Positions 27,058-36,710 of a stretch of DNA of 64,000 nucleotides are shown piece after piece. The translations under genes were made by a program, and so were the position numbers. Source of the stretch: Gordonia asplenii (GTDB taxonomy: Bacteria > Actinomycetota > Actinomycetes > Mycobacteriales > Mycobacteriaceae). The stretch covers positions 62,001 to 126,000 of the forward strand of contig NZ_JABBNB010000004.1 in assembly GCF_012933505.1 (NCBI RefSeq), given 5' to 3'. Numbering within the stretch: position 1 is the stretch's first letter; the number at the start of each line of letters is the position of its first letter. The notes below the pieces were generated by a model that was given only the letters and a program-made list of their open reading frames with translations, was not told the origin of the DNA and did not search any database.

Positions 27058-28772
27058 TGTTCGTCATCACCCAGTCGTGTTGCAGCGACGCGGCGTGCGT
27101 CGCGGTGTGTCCGGTCAACTGCATTCATCCGACGCCGGAGGAACGCGGGTTCGGCACCTCCGACATCCTGCACATCGACCCGCAGGCGTGCATCGACTGC
27201 GGCGCCTGTGCCGATGCCTGCCCGGTCGACGCCATCTATCCGGCCGACCGGCTCGGCACCCGCGACAAGGTCTTCATCGACATCAACGCGTCCTATTACA
27301 AGGACAACGCCGACGTGCGCTCCGGCTGGGGTCCCGTCGCTGGGAGCATGCCGGATACCTACGGCGTCGGGAGCGTAGCGAGCGGGCCGAGTGGTTACGG
27401 CGCCGGGAGCGCAGCGAGCGGGCCGAGTGGGCACGGCGCCGGGAGCGCAGCGAGCGGGCCGAGTGGGCACGGCGTCGTCTATCCGACGATTCCCAAGTTG
27501 CGCGAGGGAATGCGGGTGGCCGTCGTCGGGACCGGGCCGTCGGGCGGGTATGCGCTGCGGACGATCCTCGATCGCACCCAGGCGCGGGTCACCGTCATCG
27601 ACAAACTTCCCACGCCCGGCGGACTCGTGCGCGCGGGCGTCGCACCCGACCACCCGAGCACCAAGAATGTCATGAAGGCGTTCGACATCCTGTACCGCGA
27701 CCCGCGCGTCACCATGGTCACCAATGTCGAGATCGGGCCCGACGTCGCCGCGGGACAGATCACCCCGGCGGAGTTGGCGGCGCACTTCGACGCGGTGTTC
27801 TACTGCGTCGGCGCGAGTGAATCACGCAGACTCGGCATTGCGGGCGAAGACCTGCCGGGCTCGACGTCGGCCACCGACCTCGTCGCCTGGTACAACGCCG
27901 TGCCGGGTGCGCCGGCACCCCCGATCCGGCGCGACGGGTCCGGCCGGGCGGTGATCGTGGGGACCGGCAACGTCGCGCTCGACGTCGCCCGGATCCTCGT
28001 CTCGCCGCCGGAGTTGTTGTCCACCACCGACATCGCCGACCGCGCGTTGCGCATCCTCGCCGACCAGAACGTGCACGAGGTGGTCGTGCTGGGCCGTCGG
28101 GGACAAGCTGAGGCGGCCTACACCGACGCGGAATACCGTGCGCTGCAATCGATTCCGGGTGTCGAGATAGTGGTCTGCGACGATCCGTCGGCCGACGTCG
28201 AGTTGGCCGCACCCGCCGACCCCGCCAATCGCCGGATCGTCTTCCTCTTCCACTCCACGCCCACTCGGATCACCGGAGACGGTGTGGTGCAACAGATTTC
28301 GGTCACCACCGGCGAACGCTCGCACGACATCGCCGCCGACCTCGTCGTCCGATCCATCGGCTACCGATCGGTTCCGATCGACGGACTGCCCTTCGACGCC
28401 GCGAATGGGATCTTCCCCAATGAGCGCGGACGCCTGCTCGACGACGCGGGGACCGTGCTACCGGGCCAATATGTGATCGGGTGGGCCAAACGCGGCCCCA
28501 GCGGCGGCATCGGCACCAACAAACTCGATGCCATCACGACGGTCGAGGAATTCCTCGACGACGCCGTGGCGGGCAAAGTGCCTGCGCCGCAAGCACCGTC
28601 GAGTGTGTTCGCCGCTCTGCTGAAGGCGCGGACGTCGAAGGTCATCGGCTACCGTGGAATGCGATCCATCGACCGCGCCGAGCGTGCGCGAGGTGCCCGG
28701 CAGGGCCGTCCACGCGTCAAATTCGTCGAAGTCGGGGAGATGGTGAAGGCCGCCGGCCGGCGTAAACGATAG
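27057..28772 (+). CDS. fprB: Ferredoxin-ferredoxin/NADP reductase fusion
   Basis: 571 residues. Residues 1-100 are a bacterial ferredoxin with two cluster motifs, CCSDAACVAVCPVNC and CIDCGACADACPVD. Residues 150-571 are an adrenodoxin-reductase-like flavoprotein with FAD motif VVGTGPSGGYALR and NADP motif GTGNVALDVARIL. The linker holds three 36-bp in-frame repeats encoding Gly/Ala/Ser/Pro-rich 12-mers. It is translationally linked to the AurF-like gene and probably supplies its electrons. Confidence 0.93.
   Translation: MFVITQSCCSDAACVAVCPVNCIHPTPEERGFGTSDILHIDPQACIDCGACADACPVDAIYPADRLGTRDKVFIDINASYYKDNADVRSGWGPVAGSMPDTYGVGSVASGPSGYGAGSAASGPSGHGAGSAASGPSGHGVVYPTIPKLREGMRVAVVGTGPSGGYALRTILDRTQARVTVIDKLPTPGGLVRAGVAPDHPSTKNVMKAFDILYRDPRVTMVTNVEIGPDVAAGQITPAELAAHFDAVFYCVGASESRRLGIAGEDLPGSTSATDLVAWYNAVPGAPAPPIRRDGSGRAVIVGTGNVALDVARILVSPPELLSTTDIADRALRILADQNVHEVVVLGRRGQAEAAYTDAEYRALQSIPGVEIVVCDDPSADVELAAPADPANRRIVFLFHSTPTRITGDGVVQQISVTTGERSHDIAADLVVRSIGYRSVPIDGLPFDAANGIFPNERGRLLDDAGTVLPGQYVIGWAKRGPSGGIGTNKLDAITTVEEFLDDAVAGKVPAPQAPSSVFAALLKARTSKVIGYRGMRSIDRAERARGARQGRPRVKFVEVGEMVKAAGRRKR
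27363..27470 (+). repeat. Three 36-bp tandem repeats inside fprB
   Basis: Units at 27363-27398, 27399-27434 and 27435-27470 encode GVGSVASGPSGY and two copies of GAGSAASGPSGH. Each contains GAGCGCAGCGAGC or a one-base variant, the same core as the REP-like repeats at 62870-62882 and 63034-63047. They fall exactly in the linker between ferredoxin and reductase domains. Confidence 0.85.
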
Positions 28773-28925
28773 CTGGGGCGTGTCATATTCGCGTCGATAT
28801 GCACATTTGCTGAAATCGTGTGGGGCAGTCGGCGAAATGGATGACCCAGAACCTCCCCATTAGTCCGTTCTATTGATAAGTTTGGGCGCGATAGTGACCG
28901 ATTCAAGACATGAATGAGGAGTCCG

Positions 28926-30023
28926 ATGACGCAGCCACCCAACCCAGGTGACTACCCCCAACAGGGGCAGCCCGGCGGGTACCAGCCACCGCAGCAGGGC
29001 GGCTACCGGCCACCGCAGCAACCTCCCCAGCAGGGCGGTTATCAACCTCCGCAGCAAGGCGGGTACGGACCCGGGCAGCAAGGCGGCTACGGCCAGCCGC
29101 AACAGGGCGGGTACGGCCAGCAGCAGGGTGGTTATCAGCCGCCGCAGCAGGGCGGCTACGACCAGCAGGGGCAACAGCAGCCGAACTACGGTCAGCAGCA
29201 ACCGGCCGCCGACTTCACCAAGCAGCCGCCGGGGGGCTACCAGCCGCCGCAGCAGGGCGGCTATCAGCCGTCGCAGCCGGGTGGCTACCAGCCGCAGGGC
29301 GGACAGCCGGGTTACCCGCAGGCCGGTCCGGCCGACTTCAACGTCGGTGAGGCGTTCAGCTGGGCGTGGAACAAATTCACCAAGAATGCGGTGCCGTTGA
29401 TCGTGGCGACGCTGGTGTGGTTCATCATCCTGGGCGCCGTGCTCGGCATCACCTACGCGTTGGCATTCGCCGTCGGCACGACGACCACCACCACCTCGTT
29501 TGGGGAATACTCGGCGACCACCTCCTCGGTCGGCGCGATGTTCTGGGTGATTTTCGTCGTCGGATACCTGATCGTTCTCGTCCTCAGCGGCGTCGCGGCG
29601 TCGGCGTTCACCAACAGCGTGCTCAAGATCGCCAATGGCGAGCAGGTCGACATGGGCTCGTTCTTCAAGCCGCGCAACCTGACCCAGGTGATCATCGCCA
29701 CGCTCATCGTGGGCATCGCCGCGGGCATCGGCAGCATCGTGTTCATCGGTGGCATCATCGTGGCGCTGTTCGCCTTCTACACCACGTGGGCCGTCGTCGA
29801 ACGTGACCTGCCCGCCATCGAAGGCATCAAGACCAGCTTCAACCTGGTCAAGGACAACTTCGTGACGACCCTGATCACCTATGTCCTGGCCGGTATCGTC
29901 GCGTCGGTCGGTCTGTTCATCTGCGGTGTGGGCGGCCTGGTCAGCATCCCGCTGGCGCTGCTGTTCACCGCATACTCGTGGCGCGTGGTCACTCGCGGCC
30001 AGATCGCTCCGGCTACTCCGTAA
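28926..30023 (+). CDS. Gly/Pro/Gln/Tyr-rich membrane protein
   Basis: 365 residues from ATG 28926 (GAGGAG site). The first 140 residues are repeats of [13 protein letters not shown] type. The rest has about four to five membrane segments, including [39 protein letters not shown] and a C-terminal pair. It resembles DUF975-like glycerophosphoryl-diester-associated membrane proteins of actinobacteria; function unknown. It lies upstream of mprAB, and its tail is like those of the DUF4190 and MscL proteins in this window. Confidence 0.75.
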   Translation: MTQPPNPGDYPQQGQPGGYQPPQQGGYRPPQQPPQQGGYQPPQQGGYGPGQQGGYGQPQQGGYGQQQGGYQPPQQGGYDQQGQQQPNYGQQQPAADFTKQPPGGYQPPQQGGYQPSQPGGYQPQGGQPGYPQAGPADFNVGEAFSWAWNKFTKNAVPLIVATLVWFIILGAVLGITYALAFAVGTTTTTTSFGEYSATTSSVGAMFWVIFVVGYLIVLVLSGVAASAFTNSVLKIANGEQVDMGSFFKPRNLTQVIIATLIVGIAAGIGSIVFIGGIIVALFAFYTTWAVVERDLPAIEGIKTSFNLVKDNFVTTLITYVLAGIVASVGLFICGVGGLVSIPLALLFTAYSWRVVTRGQIAPATP

Positions 30024-30045
30024 TACCAAGCGGCACAACGATATT

Positions 30046-30080
30046 CGACGCCCGGTACCGCCTCGCGGTGCCGGGCGTCG
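30046..30080 (+). terminator. Strong hairpin between the membrane protein gene and mprA
   Basis: A 15-bp stem with one G-T pair (CGACGCCCGG-TACCG against CGGTGCCGGGCGTCG) and a short loop lies 23 bp after the stop. There is no clear T-run, so it is terminator-like rather than certain. Confidence 0.65.
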
Positions 30081-30159
30081 GCGTGTGCGACAGTCGACGC
30101 CGGGAAAACTTCGCGACTACTTACACCTCTCTCAGCCGGACTGCGATAAGACTGTAGGC

Positions 30160-30846
30160 ATGCGGATACTTGTGGTCGACGACGATCGAGCGGTGCGCGA
30201 GTCACTTCGACGATCCCTCGCCTTCAACGGCTACACCGTCGAAACGGCGTCGGACGGACTCGAGGCACTCGAGAAGGTCGTCGGCAACCGTCCCGACCTG
30301 CTCATCCTCGATGTCATGATGCCGCGCCTGGACGGCCTCGAAGTGTGCAGGCGCCTGCGCTCGGCGGGCGACGACCTCCCGATCCTCGTGCTCACCGCGC
30401 GTGACTCGGTGTCCGAGCGGGTCGCCGGGCTCGACGCCGGGGCCGACGACTACCTGCCCAAGCCCTTCGCCCTGGAAGAACTGCTGGCGCGGCTGCGCGC
30501 GTTGCTGCGCCGGGCCACCCCCGACGGCGGGGAGGACTCCGAGGCGATGGAGTTCTCCGATCTCAAACTCGACCCGGTGACTCGCGATGTCTCGCGCGGC
30601 GACCGGCAGATCAGCCTCACGCGCACCGAATTCGCGTTGCTGGAGATGTTGATGGCCAACCCGCGCCGAGTGCTCTCGCGCAGCCGGATCCTCGAGGAGG
30701 TGTGGGGCTACGACTTCCCGACGTCGGGCAATGCGCTCGAGGTGTACGTCGGCTACCTGCGCCGCAAGACCGAAGCCGACGACGAGCCGCGGCTGATCCA
30801 CACGGTGCGCGGCGTCGGATATGTTCTTCGGGAGACTCCGCCGTGA
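30160..30846 (+). CDS. mprA: OmpR-family response regulator MprA
   Basis: 228 residues. The receiver has [12 protein letters not shown], phospho-Asp in [13 protein letters not shown] and Lys in YLPKPFAL. The C-terminal winged helix has [17 protein letters not shown] and [11 protein letters not shown]. Length and neighbours (mprB, pepD, moaB) match M. tuberculosis MprA, which controls the response to envelope stress together with SigE. The ATG at 30160 has little ribosome site, consistent with a short leader. It is followed by mprB after a 43-bp gap. Confidence 0.94.
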   Translation: MRILVVDDDRAVRESLRRSLAFNGYTVETASDGLEALEKVVGNRPDLLILDVMMPRLDGLEVCRRLRSAGDDLPILVLTARDSVSERVAGLDAGADDYLPKPFALEELLARLRALLRRATPDGGEDSEAMEFSDLKLDPVTRDVSRGDRQISLTRTEFALLEMLMANPRRVLSRSRILEEVWGYDFPTSGNALEVYVGYLRRKTEADDEPRLIHTVRGVGYVLRETPP

Positions 30847-30889
30847 GCCGAGTGCACGCCGTCGGCGCCCGCCGAGGTCGCTTCGCGTC

Positions 30890-32398
30890 GTGAGCGGTTC
30901 GGATTCGTCTCGGTGGAAGACCTTGCGCCGCAACCATTCTGTCGGCAATCGACGCAACAACGGGAACGTGGGCAAGGAGATGCGTGCCCCGTGGGCGCTG
31001 ACCCGCTCGGCATCGTTGACGACGCGCGTGACGCTGCTGTCGGCGACGGTGGTGCTGGTGTCGGTCGGATTGATGGCTGCCGCAGCGTATTTCGTGGTCT
31101 ACCGCGCCATGTACAACGAGGTGGACCGGCAGCTGGAGTCACGCGCGGACGGCATGACGGCCCTCGCCAAGACCGGCATGCTCAACGAACGACCGCAGGC
31201 CCTCGCGACGGGAACGGTGTTCTCCACCAACATCTCGCTGGCATTGGTGCGGCCCGACGGTGCGACCTATCTGATCGGCGAGGTGCCCTTCGAGGACGCC
31301 GAGAAGGCCATCGCCCGGTCGGTCAATCCGCCCGGGCAGCACAATCAGAGCCTGCGGACGGTGGCCAATCAGCGGGTGCTGGCCCGCAAACTCGACGACG
31401 GCAACACACTCGTGCTCGCGCAGAGCCTGCTGCAGACCGACCGGGTGCTCAAACGTCTCGCCTGGGTGCTGCTGGTGGTCGGCGGCGGCGGCGTCGCCTT
31501 CGCGGCGCTGGCCGGAACCACTGTCGCGCGGGCCGGACTGCGGCCGGTGACGAGGCTGACGCGGGCCGCCGAACGCATCGCGAAAACCGAGGACCTCGCA
31601 CCGCTACAGGTCTCCGGAAACGACGAATTAGCAAGGCTCACAGAGTCTTTCAACACGATGTTGCGGGCATTGGGTGAGTCGCGCGATCAGCAGGCGCGGC
31701 TCGTCGCCGACGCCGGACACGAACTGCGGACGCCGCTGACGTCGTTGCGCACCAATCTGGAACTACTGATGGCGTCCACCGCGCCGGGCGCACCGCCCGT
31801 CCCGGCGTCGGACATGGTGGAGTTGCGGTCCGACGTTCTCGCCCAGATCGAGGAACTGTCGACCCTCGTCGGCGACCTCGTGGACCTCGCGCGGGAAGAC
31901 GCGCCCGAGGTGGTGCACGAGGAAGTGGACCTCGCCGAGGTCATCGAACGCTCGCTGGAGCGGGTCCGACGCAGGCGCAGCGATGTCGACTTCACCGTCG
32001 ACGTCGCGCCCTGGTACGTCTTCGGCGAGCCGGCGGGATTGTCGCGAGCGATCCTCAACGTGCTCGACAACGCAGCCAAATGGAGTCCGCGCGGTCGTGC
32101 CATCGAAGTGACTTTGCGTCAGACCGATTTGAAGACAGCCGAATTCACCGTCGCCGACGCCGGTCCGGGTATTCCGGCAGAGGATCGCGAGCTGGTCTTC
32201 GAGCGGTTCTACCGTGCCACGCAGTCGCGGTCGATGCCCGGATCCGGGCTGGGGCTGGCGATCGTCCGGCAGGTCGTGGTCAAGCACGGCGGTACCATTT
32301 CGGCGTCGCAGAGTCACCTGGGGGGCGCACTGATCCGGATGACGCTGCCCGGTCACACGGTTCCCGTGGAACCATCTCCGGTAGTAGTTCGTCAGTAA
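30890..32398 (+). CDS. mprB: Sensor histidine kinase MprB
   Basis: 502 residues from GTG 30890. There is an N-terminal cytosolic Arg-rich stretch, a first membrane segment LLSATVVLVSVGLMAAAAYFVV, about 130 extracytoplasmic residues, a second segment LAWVLLVVGGGGVAFAALAG, then HAMP. The DHp His is in DAGHELRTPLTSLRTNLE. The ATPase domain shows NVLDNAAKWSP, DAGPGIP and GSGLGLAIV. In M. tuberculosis its extracytoplasmic loop binds the chaperone DnaK in the unstressed state. Same order as mycobacteria. Confidence 0.94.
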   Translation: MSGSDSSRWKTLRRNHSVGNRRNNGNVGKEMRAPWALTRSASLTTRVTLLSATVVLVSVGLMAAAAYFVVYRAMYNEVDRQLESRADGMTALAKTGMLNERPQALATGTVFSTNISLALVRPDGATYLIGEVPFEDAEKAIARSVNPPGQHNQSLRTVANQRVLARKLDDGNTLVLAQSLLQTDRVLKRLAWVLLVVGGGGVAFAALAGTTVARAGLRPVTRLTRAAERIAKTEDLAPLQVSGNDELARLTESFNTMLRALGESRDQQARLVADAGHELRTPLTSLRTNLELLMASTAPGAPPVPASDMVELRSDVLAQIEELSTLVGDLVDLAREDAPEVVHEEVDLAEVIERSLERVRRRRSDVDFTVDVAPWYVFGEPAGLSRAILNVLDNAAKWSPRGRAIEVTLRQTDLKTAEFTVADAGPGIPAEDRELVFERFYRATQSRSMPGSGLGLAIVRQVVVKHGGTISASQSHLGGALIRMTLPGHTVPVEPSPVVVRQ

Positions 32399-32504
32399 TG
32401 ATGAATCGGCACAAGTGCTTCGGTCATGAGGGAGTCGAATCCCCGGGTGGTCATGATGCACACAACTCGTCGACGAACCTTGAGCACAACGAAAGAAGGC
32501 GCAC

Positions 32505-34151
32505 ATGACCGGCGATGATCGCGACAACGGTGATCAGACCCCGAACCCGTTCGGCAGCGGCGGTGAACAGCCGTCGGAGAACCCGGGATCTGGACAACCG
32601 ACCTTCGACCAATCGGGCCACGGTGGGGCACACCGATCTTCCGGTGAGCAGCCGACATCGTCGGCGGGCGATCAATTAGGTTCGGGGACATCGCCTTTCA
32701 GTTCCCCGCAGCCGACTCAGCCGGGCTACTCCGATCAGCAGTTCGGGTCGGGCCAGTTCGGGTCGGGCCAGTTCCCCGCGCAGCCCGGCAGCGGCCAGTT
32801 CGGCGCGCAACCGAGCGGTTTCGGCCAGCCGGGCGACCCGGCGTCGAATCCGGTCCAGTCGGGGGCGGGTTTCGGCCACCCGCCGACCACGCCGGGCAAC
32901 TTCGCCTACGGCCAAGGCGACTACCCGCCGGGAACCTACGGCCAGGGCGCTTACGGCCAGGGCGGATTCGGCCAGGGCGATCCGGCGCAGCAGTATGGCG
33001 CTGCCCCGCAGTTCCAGCAGGCTCCGGCGGCACCGAAACGTCGAGGCGCGGGCACCAAGGCCGCAATCGGCGTCGGCGTGGTGGCGCTGGCCCTCGTAGC
33101 GGGCGGCGCGGGTGCGGCGACGTACTCGGCACTCGACAACGACACCGCGACGACTGCCATCACCGGTCCGCTCGGCGGCGACCCCAACGAATCCAACACG
33201 CCGGTGGAGGCGCCCGCCGGTTCGGTGCAGGCCGTCGCGGCCAGCGTGTTGCCCACGGTGGTGTCGATCATCGTGCAGGAGGGCAACGCCGAAGGTGAGG
33301 GATCGGGTGTCGTGCTCAAGTCCGACGGCACCATCATGACCAACAATCACGTCGTGAGCGTCGGCGGAGATCGGCCGGCGAGCAAGGTGACGGTCGCCTT
33401 CGAGGACGGCTCACGTGCGAGCGCAACCGTCGTCGGCGCCGACGCGGTCTCCGACATCGCGGTCATCAAGGTCAACAAGTCCGGGTTGAAGCCGATCACC
33501 ATCGGGACGTCGAAGAATCTCGTCGTCGGGCAGGACGTGATCGCCATCGGATCGCCGCTCGGCCTGGCGGGTACCGTCACCACCGGCATCATCTCGTCGC
33601 TGAACCGACCGGTGTCGACGTCGCGGACCGGGAGCACGACGTCGGTGATCGACGCCATCCAGACCGACGCGGCGATCAACCCGGGCAACTCCGGCGGCGC
33701 GCTGGTCAACGCCCGCGGCGCGCTGATCGGCGTCAACACCGCCATTGCGACCACCGGCGGCAGCGACTCGAGTGGCAGCGCACGGTCGGGCAGTATCGGT
33801 CTGGGCTTCGCGATTCCCGTCGATCAGGCGATCGCCGTGGCCAATCAGCTGATCGAGTCGGGTAAGGCGCAGCACTCCAGCCTCGGGGTGTCGGTGCGCG
33901 ACGATTCGACCGATCCGCTGCAGGCCGGGGCCCCGGTATCGGATGTGACGCCGAACGGGCCCGCGGCCCGGGCCGGGATTCCGAAGGGGGCGATCATCAC
34001 CAAACTCGGTGATCGCACCATCGCCTCGGGAGACGCGTTGGTGGCAGCGGTACGGTCATACCAACCCGGTGCCGTGGTACCGGTGACCTACACCGCGGGC
34101 GGCCAGACCAAGACGGTTCAGGTGACCCTGGGGACACTTCCCACCAGCTAG
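32505..34151 (+). CDS. pepD: HtrA-like serine protease PepD
   Basis: 548 residues. Residues 1-180 are cytosolic and rich in Gly/Gln/Ser/Phe (repeated FGSGQ). One membrane segment follows, AAIGVGVVALALVAGGAGAATYSAL. The trypsin-like domain carries His in NNHVVS, Asp in VSDIAVIKV and Ser in NPGNSGGAL. A PDZ domain (SDVTPNGPAARAGIPKG) ends the protein. In mycobacteria PepD (Rv0983) is an MprAB/SigE target that clears damaged envelope proteins. The N-terminal tail is longer than in M. tuberculosis. Confidence 0.93.
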   Translation: MTGDDRDNGDQTPNPFGSGGEQPSENPGSGQPTFDQSGHGGAHRSSGEQPTSSAGDQLGSGTSPFSSPQPTQPGYSDQQFGSGQFGSGQFPAQPGSGQFGAQPSGFGQPGDPASNPVQSGAGFGHPPTTPGNFAYGQGDYPPGTYGQGAYGQGGFGQGDPAQQYGAAPQFQQAPAAPKRRGAGTKAAIGVGVVALALVAGGAGAATYSALDNDTATTAITGPLGGDPNESNTPVEAPAGSVQAVAASVLPTVVSIIVQEGNAEGEGSGVVLKSDGTIMTNNHVVSVGGDRPASKVTVAFEDGSRASATVVGADAVSDIAVIKVNKSGLKPITIGTSKNLVVGQDVIAIGSPLGLAGTVTTGIISSLNRPVSTSRTGSTTSVIDAIQTDAAINPGNSGGALVNARGALIGVNTAIATTGGSDSSGSARSGSIGLGFAIPVDQAIAVANQLIESGKAQHSSLGVSVRDDSTDPLQAGAPVSDVTPNGPAARAGIPKGAIITKLGDRTIASGDALVAAVRSYQPGAVVPVTYTAGGQTKTVQVTLGTLPTS

Positions 34152-34186
34152 GCATCAGCCCCCGCATTCGACGAAAGGTTCTGCAG

Positions 34187-34774
34187 ATGAGTGACCTGGT
34201 TCCCGACATCTCCTCGGTCGTCGACGCCGACGACGCCGCGGATGCGGCCGCCCGCGAGTTCACCCGCCGGGGTGGCTCCGCGACCGCGCCCGACGGCAGC
34301 GAGATCGGCCGCGCGCTGGTGGTCGTCGTCGGCGATCTGGCCGCGCACGGTGACGGTGATGCGTCCTTGGGGCCGCTGTTGGTGGAGCTGCTGGAGGAGG
34401 CGGAGTTCCACGTCGACGCGACGATCGTCGTCTCCGGCGACGAGGTGGAGATCCGCAACGCCCTCAACACCGCGGTGATCGGCGGCGTCGACCTGGTGAT
34501 CTCGGTCGGCGGCGTCGGCGTCGGTGCGCGCGACGTCACCCCGGAGGCGACCGAGTCGTTGCTGGATCGTCGGTTGCCCGGCATCGAAGAGGCGGTGCGC
34601 AGTTCTGGTTTGGCGGCAGGCGCCACCGACGCCGGGTTGTCGCGGGGCCTGGCCGGGATCTCCGGTCAGACGCTGGTGGTCAACCTCGCCGATTCACGAG
34701 CGGCGGTCCGTGACGGAATGGCGACGGTCACCATGCTGGCGCGGCACGTCATCGAGTCGATCAGCGACTTCTGA
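34187..34774 (+). CDS. moaB: MoaB/MogA-type molybdopterin-binding protein
   Basis: 195 residues. The MoCF-biosynthesis fold shows ALVVVVGDLAAHGDGDASLGPLL, VDLVISVGGVGVGARDVTPEAT and GISGQTLVVNLADSRAAV. It probably adenylylates or binds molybdopterin, but mycobacterial MoaB2 (Rv0984c) has no proven activity. The usual GG(T/S)G motif is GGVGVGARD here, so the active site may be altered. It follows pepD by 35 bp. Confidence 0.85.
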   Translation: MSDLVPDISSVVDADDAADAAAREFTRRGGSATAPDGSEIGRALVVVVGDLAAHGDGDASLGPLLVELLEEAEFHVDATIVVSGDEVEIRNALNTAVIGGVDLVISVGGVGVGARDVTPEATESLLDRRLPGIEEAVRSSGLAAGATDAGLSRGLAGISGQTLVVNLADSRAAVRDGMATVTMLARHVIESISDF

Positions 34775-34782
34775 CGGCGATT

Positions 34783-35058
34783 GTGAAGCAAATGGGGGAG
34801 CCGACGCGTCCGGAGGGTCAGGGCGCGTCGGACGGGGCGCAGGGGAGCGCTCAGCCCGACGATTCGGGGGATCCGGGGGCAGTCGGCGAAACCTCACAGC
34901 GGCACGAGGCGCTTCGTGAGAAGTCGCGTCGGCGCACGAAGCTGGCCGAGGTGTTCGGTGACGACCTGCCGACACAGACACGAGACGATCGTGACCAAGG
35001 TCACAGTCTGGTAACGGCCGACTGGTATCGGGAGAATCGGCCGCCACATTACGAATAG
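34783..35058 (+). CDS. Small conserved hypothetical protein with WYRENRPPH tail
   Basis: 91 residues from GTG, or 88 from ATG 34792, 8 bp after moaB. The N-terminus is Gly/Asp/Ser-rich and disordered; a basic LREKSRRRTKLAEVFGD helix and the C-terminal motif DWYRENRPPHYE follow. Similar short proteins ending in a WxxExRPPH motif occur widely in mycolata; function is not known. Confidence 0.65.
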   Translation: MKQMGEPTRPEGQGASDGAQGSAQPDDSGDPGAVGETSQRHEALREKSRRRTKLAEVFGDDLPTQTRDDRDQGHSLVTADWYRENRPPHYE

Positions 35059-35305
35059 CGCATGTACCTGCAAACATGCTGTGTGCTGTGAGTTTTCATC
35101 AAGTTAACGCGCCTCCTGCCGTAAATCCGAACGTCATCTTTACGATGCCGAAGAATCAAAGTCGGACTTCTTGCGCGTTCGTGTTGCTCAGGGTTCTCTT
35201 AACCAGATAACGTTTCGGCCAAGCTCGCAGTCACGGCTGCGGGCGAACGTGTGAAAATTGGCTTCGGACAAGTTGGGGTCGCGGCCTACCGGTGAGAGGG
35301 AACGA
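35059..35305 (+). promoter_or_regulatory. Leader/promoter region of the porin genes
   Basis: A 247-bp gap of lower GC than the rest, as expected for a strong porin promoter. A GCATG-N10-CATGC inverted repeat enclosing TACCTGCAA lies near 35070. The same TACCTGCAA 9-mer recurs at 36819-36827 in the gap after the porin genes. No -10/-35 pair was assigned with confidence. Confidence 0.35.
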
Positions 35306-35944
35306 ATGAAGATCAGCAAGCTTGGTTTGCGCCGCGCATTCGCGGCCACCGCTGTCGCTGCAGTCGCCGCAGTTGGGCTGTCCAGCTTGAGCGCAGGCGG
35401 GGCTGCGGCCGAAGCGCTGCCCAACGGCTTCAAGAAAGTGACGGGTGTCGACGGTCAGGTCGTCCAGATCTGGCGCACCGGCGAATACGCCTTCGCCCAG
35501 CCGTCGACCGCCAACAACGGCGCAGGACGCTCGGTGCGCGTGTCGGGCACCTACACCGCCACGGTCAACAAGGGCGGCGGCGACGTGGAGGTCGGCTACC
35601 TGGTCGGCTGCCAGGTCTCGGTCACCGGTCTGGATGCAGGCGTGAGCGGCTCGTTGAGTGCCTCTTCGGCGTCCGTCGGCGGATCGATCTCCTTCCCGCT
35701 GGCTCCCGGTGAGATCAAGAAGGTCTACGTCGATGACAACACCTTCACCAAGGACAAGCACGTCATGAGCATTCAGCTCTCCGGCACCGAGATCGACGTG
35801 CAGGGTTGCGCGGGGTACGCACAGGCGCGCTCGTACGTGAAGGTTCTGGCGGCCAACGGTTACAACACCGACGCGGGTGCGGTCAACGGTTCGTCGGGCG
35901 CGGTCCAGGCCACTCTGTACGGCAAGCCGTTCAGCCTCGGCTGA
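35306..35944 (+). CDS. MspA-family porin (first of a pair)
   Basis: Outer-membrane channel protein of 212 residues with a Sec signal peptide cut near AGGAAAEA. The mature part shows MspA features: SVRVSGTYTATV, GGGDVEVGYLVGCQVSV, and the C-terminal IDVQGCAGYAQARSYVKV...YGKPFSLG. The two Cys are shared with its neighbour. A GAGAGGG site supports ATG 35306. Adjacent MspA paralogs form hetero-oligomeric channels in Nocardia (NfpA/NfpB), and this may apply here. Confidence 0.92.
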   Translation: MKISKLGLRRAFAATAVAAVAAVGLSSLSAGGAAAEALPNGFKKVTGVDGQVVQIWRTGEYAFAQPSTANNGAGRSVRVSGTYTATVNKGGGDVEVGYLVGCQVSVTGLDAGVSGSLSASSASVGGSISFPLAPGEIKKVYVDDNTFTKDKHVMSIQLSGTEIDVQGCAGYAQARSYVKVLAANGYNTDAGAVNGSSGAVQATLYGKPFSLG

Positions 35945-35993
35945 TCACCCCTGACCTCCTGACACTTTTCAACATTTCACCCGAAGGGGAATC

Positions 35994-36650
35994 ATGCGCA
36001 AGACCTTTACCCGCCGCATCGCTGCGGCCGCCGGCGTCCTCGGTGCCGCACTCATGGGCCTGACCGCGGTCGGTGCGGGCGCGGCCACCGCTGGCCCGCT
36101 GCCCGGTGGCTTCGTCAACAAGAAGCTCGTCGACGGCACCACTGTCCAGGCTCGCCTCTACGACGAGTTCGTCAACTACAACGCGGGCAACGTCGCCAAC
36201 ATCCCGACCAGCCGTGCGGTGTGGGTCTCCGGCAAGATCGGCGTCAACATCGGCGGCGGCGCCAAGGGTGCCTCGGTCAACGGCGGCTACGTCGTGGGCT
36301 GCCAGATCAGCCTGAGCGGCATCGACAACAACGGCGGCGCGAGCACTGACGGAACTCAGGCCGGCACGTCGGCGACTGCCGGCGCCACCCTGCACCTCGG
36401 CCCCGGCCAGGCCGGTTACGTCCCGATCATCCAGACCACGTCGGGCGACTACACCACCTACAAGAACTACAACGTCAACAAGTTCACCTTCACGGGTAAC
36501 CACGGTGGCGTGGCGTTCAGCCAGGAACAGTTCCAGGTGAACGGCTGCGCGGGCTACGCCGAGGCACGTGCTCGCTTCGACGTCGTCGTCGTCACCGACA
36601 CGATGCTCGCGCACGTCGTCGTGTGGGGCAAGCCCTTCAGCATCGGCTGA
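35994..36650 (+). CDS. MspA-family porin (second of a pair)
   Basis: 218 residues with an N-terminal signal peptide ending near AGAATAGP. Core motifs: AVWVSGKIGVNIGGG, GGYVVGCQISLSGID, and QVNGCAGYAEARARFDVVVV...WGKPFSIG. An AAGGGG site lies 6 bp upstream. It is 49 bp after the first porin and ends before a strong terminator, so the pair is one transcript. Moderate divergence between the two favours distinct subunits rather than a recent copy. Confidence 0.93.
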   Translation: MRKTFTRRIAAAAGVLGAALMGLTAVGAGAATAGPLPGGFVNKKLVDGTTVQARLYDEFVNYNAGNVANIPTSRAVWVSGKIGVNIGGGAKGASVNGGYVVGCQISLSGIDNNGGASTDGTQAGTSATAGATLHLGPGQAGYVPIIQTTSGDYTTYKNYNVNKFTFTGNHGGVAFSQEQFQVNGCAGYAEARARFDVVVVTDTMLAHVVVWGKPFSIG

Positions 36651-36672
36651 CAACCCTCGCGATAACTGAACT

Positions 36673-36710
36673 ACTTCGGCGCGGCACCCACTCGGGTGCC
36701 GCGCCGAAGT
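36673..36710 (+). terminator. Terminator after the porin pair
   Basis: A perfect 17-bp stem (ACTTCGGCGCGGCACCC and complement) with a 4-base loop is followed by GTCGTTT. Confidence 0.9.

Noticed and set aside
32371..32400. GGAAC...GTT as a SigE/SigH promoter for pepD
   Set aside because: The spacing is too short for an ECF promoter and it lies inside the end of mprB.
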